A stretch of 64,000 nucleotides of DNA from NCBI GenBank assembly GCA_049680625.1, contig JBAUID010000058.1, positions 86,728 to 150,727 on the forward strand, written 5' to 3'. This DNA is from JAUIAI01 sp049680625 (GTDB taxonomy: Bacteria; Pseudomonadota; Gammaproteobacteria; Burkholderiales; Burkholderiaceae_E). This document shows positions 34,491 through 42,605 of the stretch, piece after piece. Numbering within the stretch: position 1 is the stretch's first letter; every line of letters starts with the position of its first letter. The notes under the pieces were generated by a model. That model was not told the DNA's origin. It ran no database searches and worked only from the letters and a program-made list of their open reading frames with translations. The translations under genes and the position numbers were made by a program.

Positions 34491-34859
34491 TCAACAGCCG
34501 TTTTGGTCAGCCGGCCTGTCGGGGATACTGGGTTTGCCTAAGTCACCGAAATTACCAGGTCTGCTGCTTGCGGCCGATGTTTTGACCGGGCCAGCTTGGG
34601 TGGATTCTCCGTTGGCTTTGGCGCGCAGGGCGGCGATTGCTTTTCGATTGACAGTAAATCCCCGGCCTGAAGGGCCTTCGGACTCCGCCAGAACGTCGGT
34701 GAGCAGCCCCCACTCGAGCAGGACTAGGAACTCGTCTACCGGCATACCTTGTTCGGTCAGCGATGCATATAAGGCGCGCTCCGAAATGCTGTTGCCATAG
34801 CCACGGGTCGCTTTCTCAAGGCGATCCATTCGGTTCAAAAGGAAGTTGGTAAATAGCAT
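34491..34859 (-). CDS. Hypothetical protein
   Basis: I do not recognise this 122-residue protein. The first ~85 residues look like a small helical domain (LLNRMDRLEKATRGYG, then ERALYASLTEQGMPVDEFLVLLEWGLL) ending in a basic patch (VNRKAIAALRAKANG). The last ~35 residues are Ser/Pro/Gly-rich and probably disordered. No signal peptide or membrane segment is seen. It lies alone between the convergent decarboxylase gene and the RDD operon, with no strong ribosome binding site, and an overlapping plus-strand frame (34483-34800) competes with it. It is more protein-like than that frame, but remains uncertain. Confidence 0.4.
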   Translation of the reverse strand: MLFTNFLLNRMDRLEKATRGYGNSISERALYASLTEQGMPVDEFLVLLEWGLLTDVLAESEGPSGRGFTVNRKAIAALRAKANGESTQAGPVKTSAASSRPGNFGDLGKPSIPDRPADQNGC

Positions 34860-34985
34860 GTGACAGACAATGCCATCACCACCGGGCGGCGGTTGTGCGC
34901 TTGGTCACAGGCCGGAGACTCAATGAATTGTGGGGGACAAACGGTCGCTGCCGAGCGATGAAGGGTCGCCGCGCGCAGCAGCCTG

Positions 34986-35483
34986 CTAGGGGTGGTTCGG
35001 AGGAACGGCTTTGGCCGATTGCATCACCAGGCGGGTACCCGCCACGAGGTCGTAAAGCGCCCGTCGCTGTGGATCAATAATTGTCCAGCTAGCTGGCAGC
35101 ATGAGTAACAACAGGCCGGCGGGGTGCCACTTGGTAACCGCCAGCGCCGCGATCAGCATCATTAGCGCAACAAAATAGCGAATTAGCGCCCGGCCAATAG
35201 TCACGTACCTTCCCGCACTATCGACGACTTGCAAGTCCAGGGTTTTCATCGGCAGGGTTCGACGACCCGCAGACCACTGACCACCAAAATAGGCGGCCAT
35301 TACGATTACCAGCAATAGCTGCGAGACGCCGCCCAGCAGGCCGCCTTCACCCTTGTACGTGGTGAGAGTAGAAAATAAGTAGTTGACCAGCCATAGCACC
35401 CCAAACAGTATGACGCACTCGTAGATGATTCCCATGAACCGTCGCCAGGGGTGGGCATCAGTCAGCCGCAATGGCCCTTCCAT
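34986..35483 (-). CDS. RDD family membrane protein
   Basis: This is a 165-residue integral membrane protein of the RDD family. It has the N-terminal motif TDAHPWRRFMGIIYECVI, which carries the Arg of RDD proteins in variant form, a second helix region (SQLLLVIVMAAYFGGQW), and the conserved stretch SAGRRTLPMKTLDLQVVD. A paired hydrophobic C-terminal region then ends in IIDPQRRALYDLVAGTRLV. RDD proteins are of unclear function; some act in Na+/H+ exchange or compatible solute transport. It lies 5 nt downstream of the DUF3106 gene in a four-gene unit led by a sigma factor. Confidence 0.85.
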   Translation of the reverse strand: MEGPLRLTDAHPWRRFMGIIYECVILFGVLWLVNYLFSTLTTYKGEGGLLGGVSQLLLVIVMAAYFGGQWSAGRRTLPMKTLDLQVVDSAGRYVTIGRALIRYFVALMMLIAALAVTKWHPAGLLLLMLPASWTIIDPQRRALYDLVAGTRLVMQSAKAVPPNHP

Positions 35484-35488
35484 TGGAG

Positions 35489-35992
35489 CTATTTCGACCG
35501 GCCGAGAGGCTGGGCTGCGTCATTGGCCAGACCACTGCGCACGGCAGCGCCGTTAACGGTTGAGCTTAAGCGTCCGTTCTTGCGCAGAACCGCTTTTTGC
35601 TCATTAGTCATTTGTTTATATCGCTCCCATTCAGCAAGCCGCTCGCCCTGGTCGAGTTCTTTTGCCACACGGATGTTAGCCCGCGCGTCTGCCCGTTGGG
35701 CGGGGGTTAATCCTGCCCATTGGACCACTCTTTTTTTTGCACGGTCGCGTTCATCAGGACTCAGCGAGGGGAATCGGTTAGCCAGCAAGACCCAGGCGCG
35801 TTTGTCACTTGTCGACCACTGGTTCCACTGACTTTTAAACGGGGCGAGTACTTGTTTTTGCAGATCGGTTAGCTGCTCCCATGGCCAGGTCGTTGATTGC
35901 GCAGACGCAACGGTTCCCGTCGTCAATAATACGCAACAAAGCACAGCCGTGAGTATTCGTATAGCGTCAATGCGTTTTCCCACAATGTTCAT
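35489..35992 (-). CDS. DUF3106 family secreted protein
   Basis: This is a 167-residue protein with an N-terminal signal peptide (ILTAVLCCVLLTTGTVASA, predicted cleavage before QST). The mature part contains the DUF3106 pattern: WEQLTDLQKQVLAPF, then WNQWSTSDKRAWVLLANR and FPSLSPDERDRAKKRV. This is followed by repeats of the type LTPAQRADARANIR. The many helical Trp/Gln/Arg motifs recall the CpxP/Spy-like LTPxQ helix repeats of periplasmic chaperones, but homology is not shown. It overlaps the DUF3619 stop by 4 nt. Role unknown; likely periplasmic and co-expressed with the sigma factor. Confidence 0.8.
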   Translation of the reverse strand: MNIVGKRIDAIRILTAVLCCVLLTTGTVASAQSTTWPWEQLTDLQKQVLAPFKSQWNQWSTSDKRAWVLLANRFPSLSPDERDRAKKRVVQWAGLTPAQRADARANIRVAKELDQGERLAEWERYKQMTNEQKAVLRKNGRLSSTVNGAAVRSGLANDAAQPLGRSK

Positions 35993-36354
35993 TGGCGGGT
36001 ATTCTCGATGAACACGGCAAAGCCTTTGTCGGTAAACGCGGCAATCGGCAATTCATCGAGCAATACAGCCTCGTCTACCGCGGCCAGTTCCTGGGCGAAT
36101 TGTTCCGATTGATTGCCATCAGTCCACTGAGCAATACCAAACAAGCCGATGACGGCAAACATGGCCGGCACTGCGGTTATGGCCAGGCGGAACCATAGCG
36201 CAGGGGTGTCAGGGTCAGCCAGCGCGTTGCTCGTCAGGTGGGTCAGTGACGCGGTTCGCGCTTCGTGCAGCTTCCTGGTGACGTGCTCGGGCAGGGCGGT
36301 TGCCCCCTGGTCTAGTTCACGCCGAATGGCGTAGGCTATTTGCTTTTCGTTCAT
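35989..36354 (-). CDS. DUF3619 family single-pass membrane protein
   Basis: This is a 121-residue protein. An N-terminal cytoplasmic part (residues 1-50, with NEKQIAYAIRRELDQG) is followed by one membrane helix at about 53-75 (ALWFRLAITAVPAMFAVIGL) and an acidic C-terminal part with ELAAVDEAVLLDELP. The family is uncharacterised. Direct overlap with the upstream sigma factor gene (ATGA) and a cytoplasm-helix-periplasm layout resemble anti-sigma factors, but no known anti-sigma domain is recognisable. ATG 36354 is chosen; the frame is open to 36411 inside the sigma factor gene. Confidence 0.75.
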   Translation of the reverse strand: MNEKQIAYAIRRELDQGATALPEHVTRKLHEARTASLTHLTSNALADPDTPALWFRLAITAVPAMFAVIGLFGIAQWTDGNQSEQFAQELAAVDEAVLLDELPIAAFTDKGFAVFIENTRQ

Positions 36355-36923
36355 AGTGATATGCCCCGTGCGCTTAGCGCCTTGGCGAGAGTTCGGGTAG
36401 CGCGGGAACAATGTGTTTTTACGCTGCCTTCAGAGCAGCCCATGGCCATGGCGGTTTCGGCCACATTCAATTCTTCCCAGTAACGCATCATGAACGCCTC
36501 ACGTTGACGCTTAGGTAGTTTCTTAATTTCGTTTTCAATAATCGTCAAGGTCTGTGATCTGTCAACCTGATCGGCGGCACTTTCGTCCTGCCAGCGCACA
36601 TCGGCTGGTTCGAGTGATTCGAGAATATCCCGCTCGCTGATATCGTCCGCGCCGCCAGGGCTCAGGGCTGACAACAGCGTTGTCCAGGTATTGCGGACTT
36701 TCTGGCGTCGGAAATGGTCGGTGACCACGTTTTTCAGGATGCGCTGGAACAACGGCCCAAGCTCTTCAACGGGCTTGCCGCCGTAGCTTTTGACCAGTTT
36801 CAGCATGGCGTCCTGCACGATATCCAGGGCGGTATGCTCATCGCGTACCGCAAACATCGCCTGCTTGAAAGCCCGACGCTCTACTGAGGCCAGGAATTGG
36901 TCCATTTCGGGACGGGTTGCCAT
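36351..36923 (-). CDS. ECF-like RNA polymerase sigma factor
   Basis: This is a 190-residue sigma-70 family protein with region 2 (MFAVRDEHTALDIVQDAMLKLVKSY, promoter -10 recognition) and region 4 (IIENEIKKLPKRQREAFMMRYWEELNVAETAMAMGCSEGSVKTHCSRATRTLAKAL, a helix-turn-helix for the -35 element). A longer than usual linker of about 60 residues joins them. ATG 36923 gives a normal N-terminus (MATRPEMDQFLASVERRAF); the frame open to 37157 has no sigma similarity. It heads the sigma-DUF3619-DUF3106-RDD unit and probably controls its own transcription. Confidence 0.88.
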   Translation of the reverse strand: MATRPEMDQFLASVERRAFKQAMFAVRDEHTALDIVQDAMLKLVKSYGGKPVEELGPLFQRILKNVVTDHFRRQKVRNTWTTLLSALSPGGADDISERDILESLEPADVRWQDESAADQVDRSQTLTIIENEIKKLPKRQREAFMMRYWEELNVAETAMAMGCSEGSVKTHCSRATRTLAKALSARGISL

Positions 36924-37501
36924 TGTTCTTGATTCTCGGTAACTCAGCGCAATTAACCGGTAGGGCTGGCCCGCCGAAAACCAGATAACCACCGTATTTG
37001 ATAACCCGCCGGGTCGCATTGGGCTGGGTCCGATCGATCGGACCGCCGTGGAGCCGTTCGAATCACGCGCAATGCTACCACTGCGCCCCGGTTCAGTTGC
37101 CGTGCACATAGCGCTTGGATATGGCACCTTGGGATCGCTCTTTGTCCAGTGGCCCAAATCCGGCAGGGGTCGATGATGCTTTGGTGGCCAGTGGCCACGA
37201 TCGGGCGGCCCATGCTTGACCGGCCCGCGTCGCCAGCTTATTCTTATCGGCTGGCTTTTTGCGGTGCGTCAGACAGCAGGCTGGTTTCCGGATAGCGGCA
37301 ACTTTGCCTCAGTTGCGCCTGTCGGTAAGCCTATCATTTTCCCGAGTTCGCCTTACCGGGCGAAACCCGGGGTTTCCGATCAACATGTCAGATCCTGTTT
37401 CAAGGTCTGTGTCGGCGTTTTCCGGTAGCTGCTGTGCTATTGCCGGGTCCGCTGGTGCCGGCGAATGGGGTTTTCTGATTATTGACACAGGATAGAGTTC
37501 C
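36924..37501. other. Intergenic region between the sigma factor and ilvI genes
   Basis: This 578-bp stretch between divergent genes holds no convincing coding sequence; the open frames in it lack recognisable protein character. It must contain the promoters of both units. Weak structures are seen near ilvI: CGGTAAG (37323-37329) with CTTACCG (37352-37358), and GAAACC with GGTTTC at 37362-37376. An ilv attenuator peptide rich in Val, Leu and Ile was looked for and not found. Confidence 0.5.
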
Positions 37502-39232
37502 ATGGAGCTATCAGGCGCCGAAATCGTTGTGCGCAGCCTTGAGGCAGAAGGCGTTAAGTATTTGTTCGGGTATCCCGGCGGGGCAGTCCTTTTCATTTAC
37601 GACGAAATTTTCAAACAAGACGGTTTTCAGCATATTCTCGTCCGCCATGAGCAAGCGGCCGTGCATGCAGCTGACGCTTATTCGCGCAGCACCCAGGAGG
37701 TTGGTGTTTGCCTGGTGACGAGCGGGCCGGGGGTGACTAATGCGGTTACCGGCATTGCTACCGCCTACATGGATTCCATCCCCCTCGTGATTATTTCCGG
37801 GCAGGTGCCGACCCATGCGATTGGCGAAGACGCGTTTCAAGAGTGTGATGCTATTGGTATTACCCGCCCGTGTGTAAAGCACAACTTCCTGGTTCGCAAC
37901 GTCAAAGATCTTGCCGGAATTATGAAAAAAGCGTTCCACATTGCGCGGACCGGACGGCCCGGCCCGGTGCTGGTTGACATTCCGAAAGATGTCACCCGGG
38001 AACGCTGCAAGTTTGAGTATCCGGAAACCGTTTCGATGCGGTCGTACAGCCCGGTGACCAAGGGGCACCATGGCCAGATCAAGCGCGCCGCCCAGCTGAT
38101 TCGTTCAGCTGAGCGACCAATGATTTACAGCGGCGGCGGGGTGATTCTGAGCAATGCATCAAATGAATTACGTCGCTTTGTCGAGATGACCGGATATCCG
38201 GTCACTAATACGCTGATGGGGCTGGGCGCGGTCAAGGGCAGCGACCCCCGCTTCGTTGGTATGCCTGGCATGCACGGTACCTACGAAGCCAATCTGGCGA
38301 TGCAGCACTGCGACGTCTTAATTGCGATAGGTGCGCGCTTTGACGACCGGGTCATCGGCAATCCGAAGCACTTCGCACAAAATGCCCGAAAAATTATCCA
38401 TATTGACATCGACCCCTCGTCAATCTCGAAACGCGTGAAGGTTGATGTACCAATTGTCGGTGACGTGGGTGAGGCCTTGCGCAGCATCATGGATTTGCTC
38501 AGTGATCAAGCCGGTGATGTCGAAAACCATATTCCGTCTAATGCGGATGCCTTGTCCGCATGGTGGCAACAAATTGGTGAATGGCGGGCGCGCGACTGCA
38601 TGGCCTTCGCCAATTCTGATGAAGTGATTAAGCCGCAGTTTGTTATCCAGACCTTGTGCGAACTGACTGGTGGTGACGCTATCATTACCTCCGATGTCGG
38701 GCAGCACCAGATGTGGGCGGCCCAGTATTACAAGTTTAATGAGCCACGCCACTGGATTAACTCTGGCGGCCTTGGAACAATGGGTGTAGGTATTCCCTAT
38801 GCGATGGGTGCCATTTTGGCAAACCCAGGTAAACAAGTGGCCTGCGTGACCGGTGAAGGTTCAGTGCAGATGTGTATTCAAGAGTTGTCGACCTGCAAAC
38901 AGTATGAATTGCCCATCAAAATTATCAGCCTGAACAACCGTTATCTCGGTATGGTTCGCCAGTGGCAGGAAATAGAATACGGTAAGCGATACTCGCAGTC
39001 TTACATGGACGCACTGCCAAATTTTGTCGCGTTGGCCGAAGCTTACGGACACATTGGTATTCGTGTTGAAAAACCGTCCGATGTTGAGCCGGCTTTGCGT
39101 GACGCATTCGGTAAGTACAAAGACCGCCTGGTATTCCTTGACATCATTACCGACCAGACCGAAAACGTCTGGCCGATGGTGCAGGGTGGCAAAGGGTTGA
39201 CCGAGATGATTCTCGGCGCCGAAGACTTGTAA
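37502..39232 (+). CDS. ilvI: Acetolactate synthase large subunit
   Basis: This is the catalytic subunit of acetohydroxyacid synthase, first step of valine, leucine and isoleucine synthesis, using ThDP, Mg and FAD. The 576-residue product has the YLFGYPGGAVLFIYDEI start, the catalytic Glu50 in VRHEQAAVHAADAYSR, and the ThDP-binding motif with the GDG-equivalent VTGEGSVQMCIQEL and N at LNNRYLGMVRQWQE. AGGATAGAG lies upstream of ATG 37502. ilvH follows after 11 nt, giving an ilvI-ilvH pair comparable to isozyme III of E. coli. Confidence 0.96.
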   Translation: MELSGAEIVVRSLEAEGVKYLFGYPGGAVLFIYDEIFKQDGFQHILVRHEQAAVHAADAYSRSTQEVGVCLVTSGPGVTNAVTGIATAYMDSIPLVIISGQVPTHAIGEDAFQECDAIGITRPCVKHNFLVRNVKDLAGIMKKAFHIARTGRPGPVLVDIPKDVTRERCKFEYPETVSMRSYSPVTKGHHGQIKRAAQLIRSAERPMIYSGGGVILSNASNELRRFVEMTGYPVTNTLMGLGAVKGSDPRFVGMPGMHGTYEANLAMQHCDVLIAIGARFDDRVIGNPKHFAQNARKIIHIDIDPSSISKRVKVDVPIVGDVGEALRSIMDLLSDQAGDVENHIPSNADALSAWWQQIGEWRARDCMAFANSDEVIKPQFVIQTLCELTGGDAIITSDVGQHQMWAAQYYKFNEPRHWINSGGLGTMGVGIPYAMGAILANPGKQVACVTGEGSVQMCIQELSTCKQYELPIKIISLNNRYLGMVRQWQEIEYGKRYSQSYMDALPNFVALAEAYGHIGIRVEKPSDVEPALRDAFGKYKDRLVFLDIITDQTENVWPMVQGGKGLTEMILGAEDL

Positions 39233-39243
39233 GGAGCGGGCCA

Positions 39244-39735
39244 ATGAAACACGTTATTTCTGTCCTGCTTGAGAACGAACCTGGCGCCTTATCCCGGGTA
39301 GTCGGCTTGTTTTCTGCCCGCGGCTACAACATCGAGTCGCTGACCGTGGCTCCAACCGAAGACCGTTCATTGTCCCGGATGACAGTCGTGACCCGGGGCT
39401 CTGATGAAGTCATCGAACAAATTACCAAACACCTGAACCGGTTGATCGAAGTGGTGAAGGTGGTCGATCTTGCTGAAAATCCAAGCGTCGAACGTGAATT
39501 GATGCTGATCAAACTGCGCGCTGTTGGTAAAGATCGTGAGGAGTTACTTCGACTCAGTGACATATTTCGTGGACGAGTCATCGACGTCACCGAAAAGACT
39601 TACACCGTTGAGCTCACGGGCAATACGCGCAAACTCAATTCGTTTATTGAGGCATTGGACAATTCGGTGATTCTTGAAACCGTTCGCACAGGAACATCTG
39701 GCATCGCGCGTGGTGAACGGGTTTTAAAGGTCTAG
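39244..39735 (+). CDS. ilvH: Acetolactate synthase small (regulatory) subunit
   Basis: This is the 163-residue regulatory subunit that confers valine feedback inhibition on the large subunit. The N-terminal ACT domain is clear (ISVLLENEPGALSRVVGLFSARGYNIESL), followed by the C-terminal domain (KDREELLRLSDIFRGRVIDV). It lies 11 nt after ilvI with AAGGAGCGGG as ribosome binding site. Confidence 0.96.
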   Translation: MKHVISVLLENEPGALSRVVGLFSARGYNIESLTVAPTEDRSLSRMTVVTRGSDEVIEQITKHLNRLIEVVKVVDLAENPSVERELMLIKLRAVGKDREELLRLSDIFRGRVIDVTEKTYTVELTGNTRKLNSFIEALDNSVILETVRTGTSGIARGERVLKV

Positions 39736-39820
39736 AGTATTTAACCGGCCTGTTGACCGCAGGCAAAAACCAGGTTGTCGGTCCAGACTCAGACAGCCAT
39801 TCATATAAAAGGAAGAGGGA

Positions 39821-40837
39821 ATGAAGGTCTACTACGACAAAGATTGTGATCTGAAGCTTATTAAGGGTAAAACCGTCGCAATTATTGGCTACGGCTCACA
39901 AGGTCACGCGCATGCCCAGAACCTGAACGATTCAGGAGTAAATGTTGTCGTGGGCGCCCGTAAAGGTGGGCCGTCTTGGGGCAAGATTGAACAAGCCGGA
40001 CTGAAAGTGGCAGAAGTGGCTGACGCGGTTAAGCAAGCTGATTTTGTGATGATGTTGTTGCCGGATGAGAATATTCCTGACGTTTACAATGAAAGCGTTG
40101 TTTCGCACCTTAAACAGGGGGCAACCCTGGCTTTTGCGCACGGATTCAATATTCACTACGGATTTGTGCAGCCGCGTGCTGATGTTGATGTTGTCATGGT
40201 CGCGCCGAAAGCGCCTGGCCATACGGTTCGGGGTACGTACTCGGCTGGCGGTGGGGTGCCAATGTTGGTGGCTGTTCACCAGGATGAGTCAAAAATTGCG
40301 CGTGATAATGCTTTGTCCTATGCGTGTGCGATTGGTGGCGGCCGGGCCGGCATCATTGAAACAGATTTCCGTGAAGAAACCGAGACAGACCTCTTCGGAG
40401 AGCAAGCTGTCTTGTGTGGCGGTACCGTCGAGTTAATCAAGGCAGGTTTTGAAACTCTGGTTGATGCTGGATATGCGCCGGAGATGGCCTACTTCGAATG
40501 CCTTCATGAAGTTAAGCTGATTGTCGACCTGATCTACGAGGGCGGCATTGCCAACATGAACTATTCCATCTCAAACAATGCTGAGTTTGGTGAGTACGTC
40601 ACCGGCCCGAATATCATTACTGATGACACGCGCAAAGCGATGAAGAAAACGCTTGCGAATATTCAAAATGGTGAATACGCCAAGCAGTTCATCCTGGAGA
40701 GCAAGGCAGGCGCGCCGACCTTGTTGTCGCGTCGACGGTTGACAGCCGAGCACCAGATAGAGGTTGTTGGAAATCAATTGCGGGCCATGATGCCGTGGAT
40801 TCGTGAGAACCGCCTGGTAGATCAGTCGAAAAACTGA
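39821..40837 (+). CDS. ilvC: Ketol-acid reductoisomerase (class I)
   Basis: IlvC isomerises and reduces acetolactate with NADPH and Mg, the second step of branched-chain amino acid synthesis. The 338-residue product is the short class I form. It has the Rossmann motif AIIGYGSQGHAHAQNLNDSG, VMVAPKAPGHTVRGTY, and the metal-binding acidic motif TETDLFGEQAVLCGG with ECLHEVKLIVDLIYEGG. It is 85 nt after ilvH with a good AGGAAGAGGG site. A hairpin follows the stop. Confidence 0.97.
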   Translation: MKVYYDKDCDLKLIKGKTVAIIGYGSQGHAHAQNLNDSGVNVVVGARKGGPSWGKIEQAGLKVAEVADAVKQADFVMMLLPDENIPDVYNESVVSHLKQGATLAFAHGFNIHYGFVQPRADVDVVMVAPKAPGHTVRGTYSAGGGVPMLVAVHQDESKIARDNALSYACAIGGGRAGIIETDFREETETDLFGEQAVLCGGTVELIKAGFETLVDAGYAPEMAYFECLHEVKLIVDLIYEGGIANMNYSISNNAEFGEYVTGPNIITDDTRKAMKKTLANIQNGEYAKQFILESKAGAPTLLSRRRLTAEHQIEVVGNQLRAMMPWIRENRLVDQSKN

Positions 40838-40868
40838 TTTTTTGTCAGTTGGTAATTACCGCAAGTCG

Positions 40869-40892
40869 ACAGCGGTCCCGGGGGGCCGCTGT
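40869..40892 (+). terminator. Possible terminator hairpin after ilvC
   Basis: ACAGCGG (40869-40875) pairs with CCGCTGT (40886-40892). The stem can extend inward through CCC and GGG to about 11 bp. Only a weak T-containing tail follows, so it may be Rho-independent or simply a stabilising 3' end. Confidence 0.45.
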
Positions 40893-41021
40893 TGTATTCG
40901 GCGATTGTTCAGTTGAGTCCAGTGCCTGTTTTGTGGGCTTGTATCCACAGTGCGGGTATTGCCAGTGGTGGCTTGCCGCTAATCCGGCGAGATAATTCCG
41001 CGGTGAACATATAATCGGCTG

Positions 41022-41900
41022 ATGACAATGGCTCCAAACACCCTGCCGCCTCAATGGCAAGACTGGATCGCAGAGAATCTGGCCCGGGGCTGCCGCGAAA
41101 CGGACATGGTTTCGATCATGGCTGACAACGGTTTTGCGCGCGATTTCGCGTTGTCGGCGATTTCAGTCATGCGAGACATGAGTGAGCGGGTCAAAAGTGG
41201 CGAGATCAGTGTTCCGGGTGGGTCCGGTTATTTGCTGGACCCGATCCGAATCCCTGCGACCGGGCAGGTCGATGTTGGCGACCGTCTCATTGACATCGGC
41301 TTTGTTATGACGGATCCCAATGTCGCTCTCATTGAAAACCTGATCGCGCCGGACGAGTGTGAAGCCTTGATCGAGGCGTCTCGCGGCAAATTGAAGCGGT
41401 CCGAAGTTGTCAATCGGGAAACAGGCGCGTTTGAGGTGAATTCGGTTCGTACCAGCGCGGGGACACACTTTGCGCGCGGAGAAAACGAACTGGTCACGGC
41501 GGTCGAAGAGAGAATTGCCCGCCTTACCGGGATTCCGGTTGACCACGGTGAGCCTTTGCAGGTTTTGTACTACCAGGTGGGCGGTGAGTATTTGCCGCAT
41601 CAGGATTTCTTCGAACCAACTGATCCCGGTAGCGCCGTGCATATGGAAGCCGGTGGCCAGCGGGTCGCTACGCTGGTGATGTACCTGAATACCGTTCCCG
41701 GTGGCGGCGAAACCGAATTTCCCAAGTTGGCGCTGTCGGTCAAGGCGCGTCAGGGATGTGGCGTTTATTTCGAATATACGAACCAGCACAACCACCTGGA
41801 TTCACGTTGCCTGCACGCAGGGGTGCCCGTGGCTGAAGGTGAGAAATGGATTGTTACCAAGTGGTTGCGTCAACGGCCGTATGTGCGCCCAGCAGCCTGA
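41022..41900 (+). CDS. 2-oxoglutarate/Fe(II)-dependent oxygenase, prolyl 4-hydroxylase-like
   Basis: This is a 292-residue double-stranded beta-helix oxygenase of the P4H alpha type. The iron ligands are His193 and Asp195 (YLPHQDFFEP) and His265 (LHAGVPVAEGEKW); the following Lys binds 2-oxoglutarate. RVATLVMYLNTVPGGGETEFP is a typical P4H stretch. The N-terminal ~70 residues form a separate helical part (LPPQWQDWIAENLARGCRE) found in many bacterial homologues. It probably hydroxylates a proline in a protein such as a translation factor, but the target is unknown. It is inserted between ilvC and psd, which are more often adjacent. Confidence 0.85.
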   Translation: MTMAPNTLPPQWQDWIAENLARGCRETDMVSIMADNGFARDFALSAISVMRDMSERVKSGEISVPGGSGYLLDPIRIPATGQVDVGDRLIDIGFVMTDPNVALIENLIAPDECEALIEASRGKLKRSEVVNRETGAFEVNSVRTSAGTHFARGENELVTAVEERIARLTGIPVDHGEPLQVLYYQVGGEYLPHQDFFEPTDPGSAVHMEAGGQRVATLVMYLNTVPGGGETEFPKLALSVKARQGCGVYFEYTNQHNHLDSRCLHAGVPVAEGEKWIVTKWLRQRPYVRPAA

Positions 41901-41939
41901 TTTTATTAAAGCCGGAATATTCATGATGAGGCAGTCGCG

Positions 41940-42605
41940 TTGAGCCAGTCAAAATACCCTCATCCGTTAATCGCCCGGGAGGGGTGGCCGTTTCTCGCCG
42001 GCGCCATACTGGTAGCGCTGGCCGTTTACTTGTTTTTTGGCTGGCTGACTGCTTTGCCTTTCTGGCTGATTGCCTTATTTGTTCTGCAGTTTTTTCGTGA
42101 CCCGCCGCGCGAAATACCGCAGGACGCTGACTCGGTACTGGCGCCAGCAGATGGCCGTGTAATCAAAGTTGAGGCCGCGCGCGACGAATACGCACAATGT
42201 GACGCCTTGAAGATTTCAATCTTTATGAACGTATTCAATGTGCATTCAAACCGCTCTCCGGTGGATGCTTCCGTGCGTGAAGTGCAGTATTTTCCCGGGC
42301 AGTTTGTAAACGCAGATCTTGACAAAGCCAGCGAGGCTAATGAGCGTAATGCGGTGATTCTGGAGCGTGTTGATGGCCGCCGAATAACCTGCGTCCAGGT
42401 TGCCGGGCTGATTGCCCGACGGATTCTGTGTTATGTCAAAGCCAACGATCACGTTGCGCGCGGTAGCCGGTTTGGATTCATACGATTCGGTTCACGGGTT
42501 GACATTTACCTGCCGACCGATGCTCAACCGCTGGTCACCGTTGGCGAAAAAGTCAGTGCCTCCCGGTCAGTAATTGCGAGCCTGACCGTGGTGGGCAAGT
42601 CATGA
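41940..42605 (+). CDS. psd: Phosphatidylserine decarboxylase proenzyme (short form)
   Basis: Psd makes phosphatidylethanolamine from phosphatidylserine. The 221-residue proenzyme is of the short, archaeal-like type. It has an N-terminal membrane anchor (about residues 20-45), the DPPREIPQDADSVLAPADGRV motif, the catalytic-domain motif FMNVFNVHSNRSPV, and the self-cleavage site Gly-Ser in RFGSRVDIYLP (near residue 183), where Ser becomes the pyruvoyl group. The start is TTG 41940 with GATGAGGC upstream. It overlaps pssA by 4 nt, so both enzymes of phosphatidylethanolamine synthesis are made together. Confidence 0.93.
   Translation: MSQSKYPHPLIAREGWPFLAGAILVALAVYLFFGWLTALPFWLIALFVLQFFRDPPREIPQDADSVLAPADGRVIKVEAARDEYAQCDALKISIFMNVFNVHSNRSPVDASVREVQYFPGQFVNADLDKASEANERNAVILERVDGRRITCVQVAGLIARRILCYVKANDHVARGSRFGFIRFGSRVDIYLPTDAQPLVTVGEKVSASRSVIASLTVVGKS

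Noticed and set aside
33706..34494. Open frame of 262 codons antisense to the decarboxylase gene
   Set aside because: It lies opposite conserved catalytic sequence and has no recognisable protein features.
34483..34800. Plus-strand frame of 105 codons over the hypothetical minus-strand gene
   Set aside because: It has a lower-quality composition rich in Arg and Ser, and the opposite strand gives a more protein-like helical sequence.
36924..37157. N-terminal extension of the sigma factor frame
   Set aside because: The first 78 codons show no sigma-factor similarity, and the normal N-terminus starts at ATG 36923.
37280..37501. Attenuator leader peptide for the ilv genes
   Set aside because: No short frame rich in Val, Leu and Ile followed by a terminator with T tract was found.
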